This document shows, piece by piece, positions 63,903-64,000 of a stretch of DNA of 64,000 nt. A program made the translations under genes and the position numbers. How positions within the stretch are numbered: the first letter of the stretch is position 1; each line of letters opens with the position of its first letter. The notes under the pieces are model-generated. The model had not been told where the DNA came from. It worked only from the letters and a program-made list of their open reading frames with translations, and searched no databases. The DNA is from Promethearchaeota archaeon (GTDB lineage Archaea > Asgardarchaeota > Lokiarchaeia > Sigyniarchaeales > SOKP01), in the NCBI GenBank assembly GCA_019058425.1, contig JAHPYZ010000001.1:9064-73063 (forward strand), read 5' to 3'.

Positions 63903-64000
63903 ATGGCTGCAGAAGAATTTTTATTTACTTTAGCAATGATGTCTAGCATTGCTTTCACATATGTTAGTATTAAAAGACACGAGTTGAAAAGGTGGCTTCC
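63903..64000 (+). CDS. Probable membrane protein, cut by window end
   Basis: Only the first 32 codons are inside the window: MAAEEFLFTLAMMSSIAFTYV, a hydrophobic helix, then a basic stretch IKRHELKRW. It directly follows the TetR gene and should be under the same operators. Family not assignable from this part. Confidence 0.65.
   Translation, partial: MAAEEFLFTLAMMSSIAFTYVSIKRHELKRWL

Noticed and set aside
1-64000. CRISPR arrays, insertion sequences, integrases or rRNA genes
   Set aside because: No regularly spaced short repeats, transposase or integrase motifs (DDE, tyrosine recombinase) or rRNA signatures were seen. The only long repeats are the coding modules at 1-8360.

Overview
The window reads as a low-GC chromosomal segment from an Asgard archaeon (Promethearchaeota), most like the Lokiarchaeia. 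Archaeal lipid genes (polyprenyl synthase, geranylgeranyl reductase, a remnant of type 2 isopentenyl diphosphate isomerase) and archaeal Ogg2 point to Archaea. A roadblock-small GTPase fusion, a gelsolin-like protein, longin-like and roadblock-like proteins, LRR and TPR proteins point to Asgard. The lineage call rests on gene content only; no phylogenetic marker was compared.

Bases 1-13850 form an accessory locus. A near-identical 0.4-0.9 kb module (hydrophobic segment, Pro-rich linker, coiled coil) occurs three times, each time followed by a different tail. Two tails begin with a ubiquitin-like beta-grasp domain, one of them ending in Gly-Gly. The third contains a segment resembling MoaD/ThiS beta-grasp proteins. 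Only copy 1 has an intact frame, and it is cut by the window edge. Copy 2 has a one-base deletion and copy 3 a one-base insertion in a run of A. Between copies 1 and 2 lie an LRR gene and a start-less fragment that resembles a toxin-type cytidine deaminase with one zinc cysteine lost. A second LRR gene closes the locus. The arrangement recalls bacterial polymorphic-toxin loci with orphan cassettes and candidate immunity genes. It is the best candidate here for an undescribed system.

Bases 13950-25300 hold an idi fragment, then a minus-strand block: longin-like protein, UbiX flavin prenyltransferase, response regulator, polyprenyl synthase, geranylgeranyl reductase, GH38 alpha-mannosidase, membrane-anchored PHP metallohydrolase and an alkaline-phosphatase-superfamily phosphodiesterase. 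Bases 25384-37400 carry a nucleotide-site-less SelB-like factor, two DNA methyltransferases, a roadblock-GTPase fusion, two tandem seven-helix membrane proteins ending in a longin-like domain, a zinc-ribbon RDD protein and a GPH-type sugar symporter.

Bases 37455-46300 contain a Cys/Met-metabolism PLP enzyme divergent from a corrinoid protein/MttB-family pair (methyl transfer from an unknown methylated amine), a VTT-like membrane protein, a 49-residue membrane peptide next to the gelsolin-like gene, tRNA-Leu(CAG), ogg, a DUF1847 protein and a TPR protein. Bases 46300-55000 carry a GNAT remnant, an SRPBCC protein, an aldo-keto reductase, a P1B metal ATPase, a TPR protein, a winged-helix regulator and two paralogous secreted proteins, each followed by the same hairpin/T-tract element.

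Bases 55000-64000 include a preQ0 cluster (DUF166, QueD, and QueC fused behind an SDR domain), a tandem pair of zinc-ribbon/roadblock-like proteins, a kinase-like protein, two overlapping coiled-coil/winged-helix genes, and a TetR regulator with three operator-like palindromes at its promoter.
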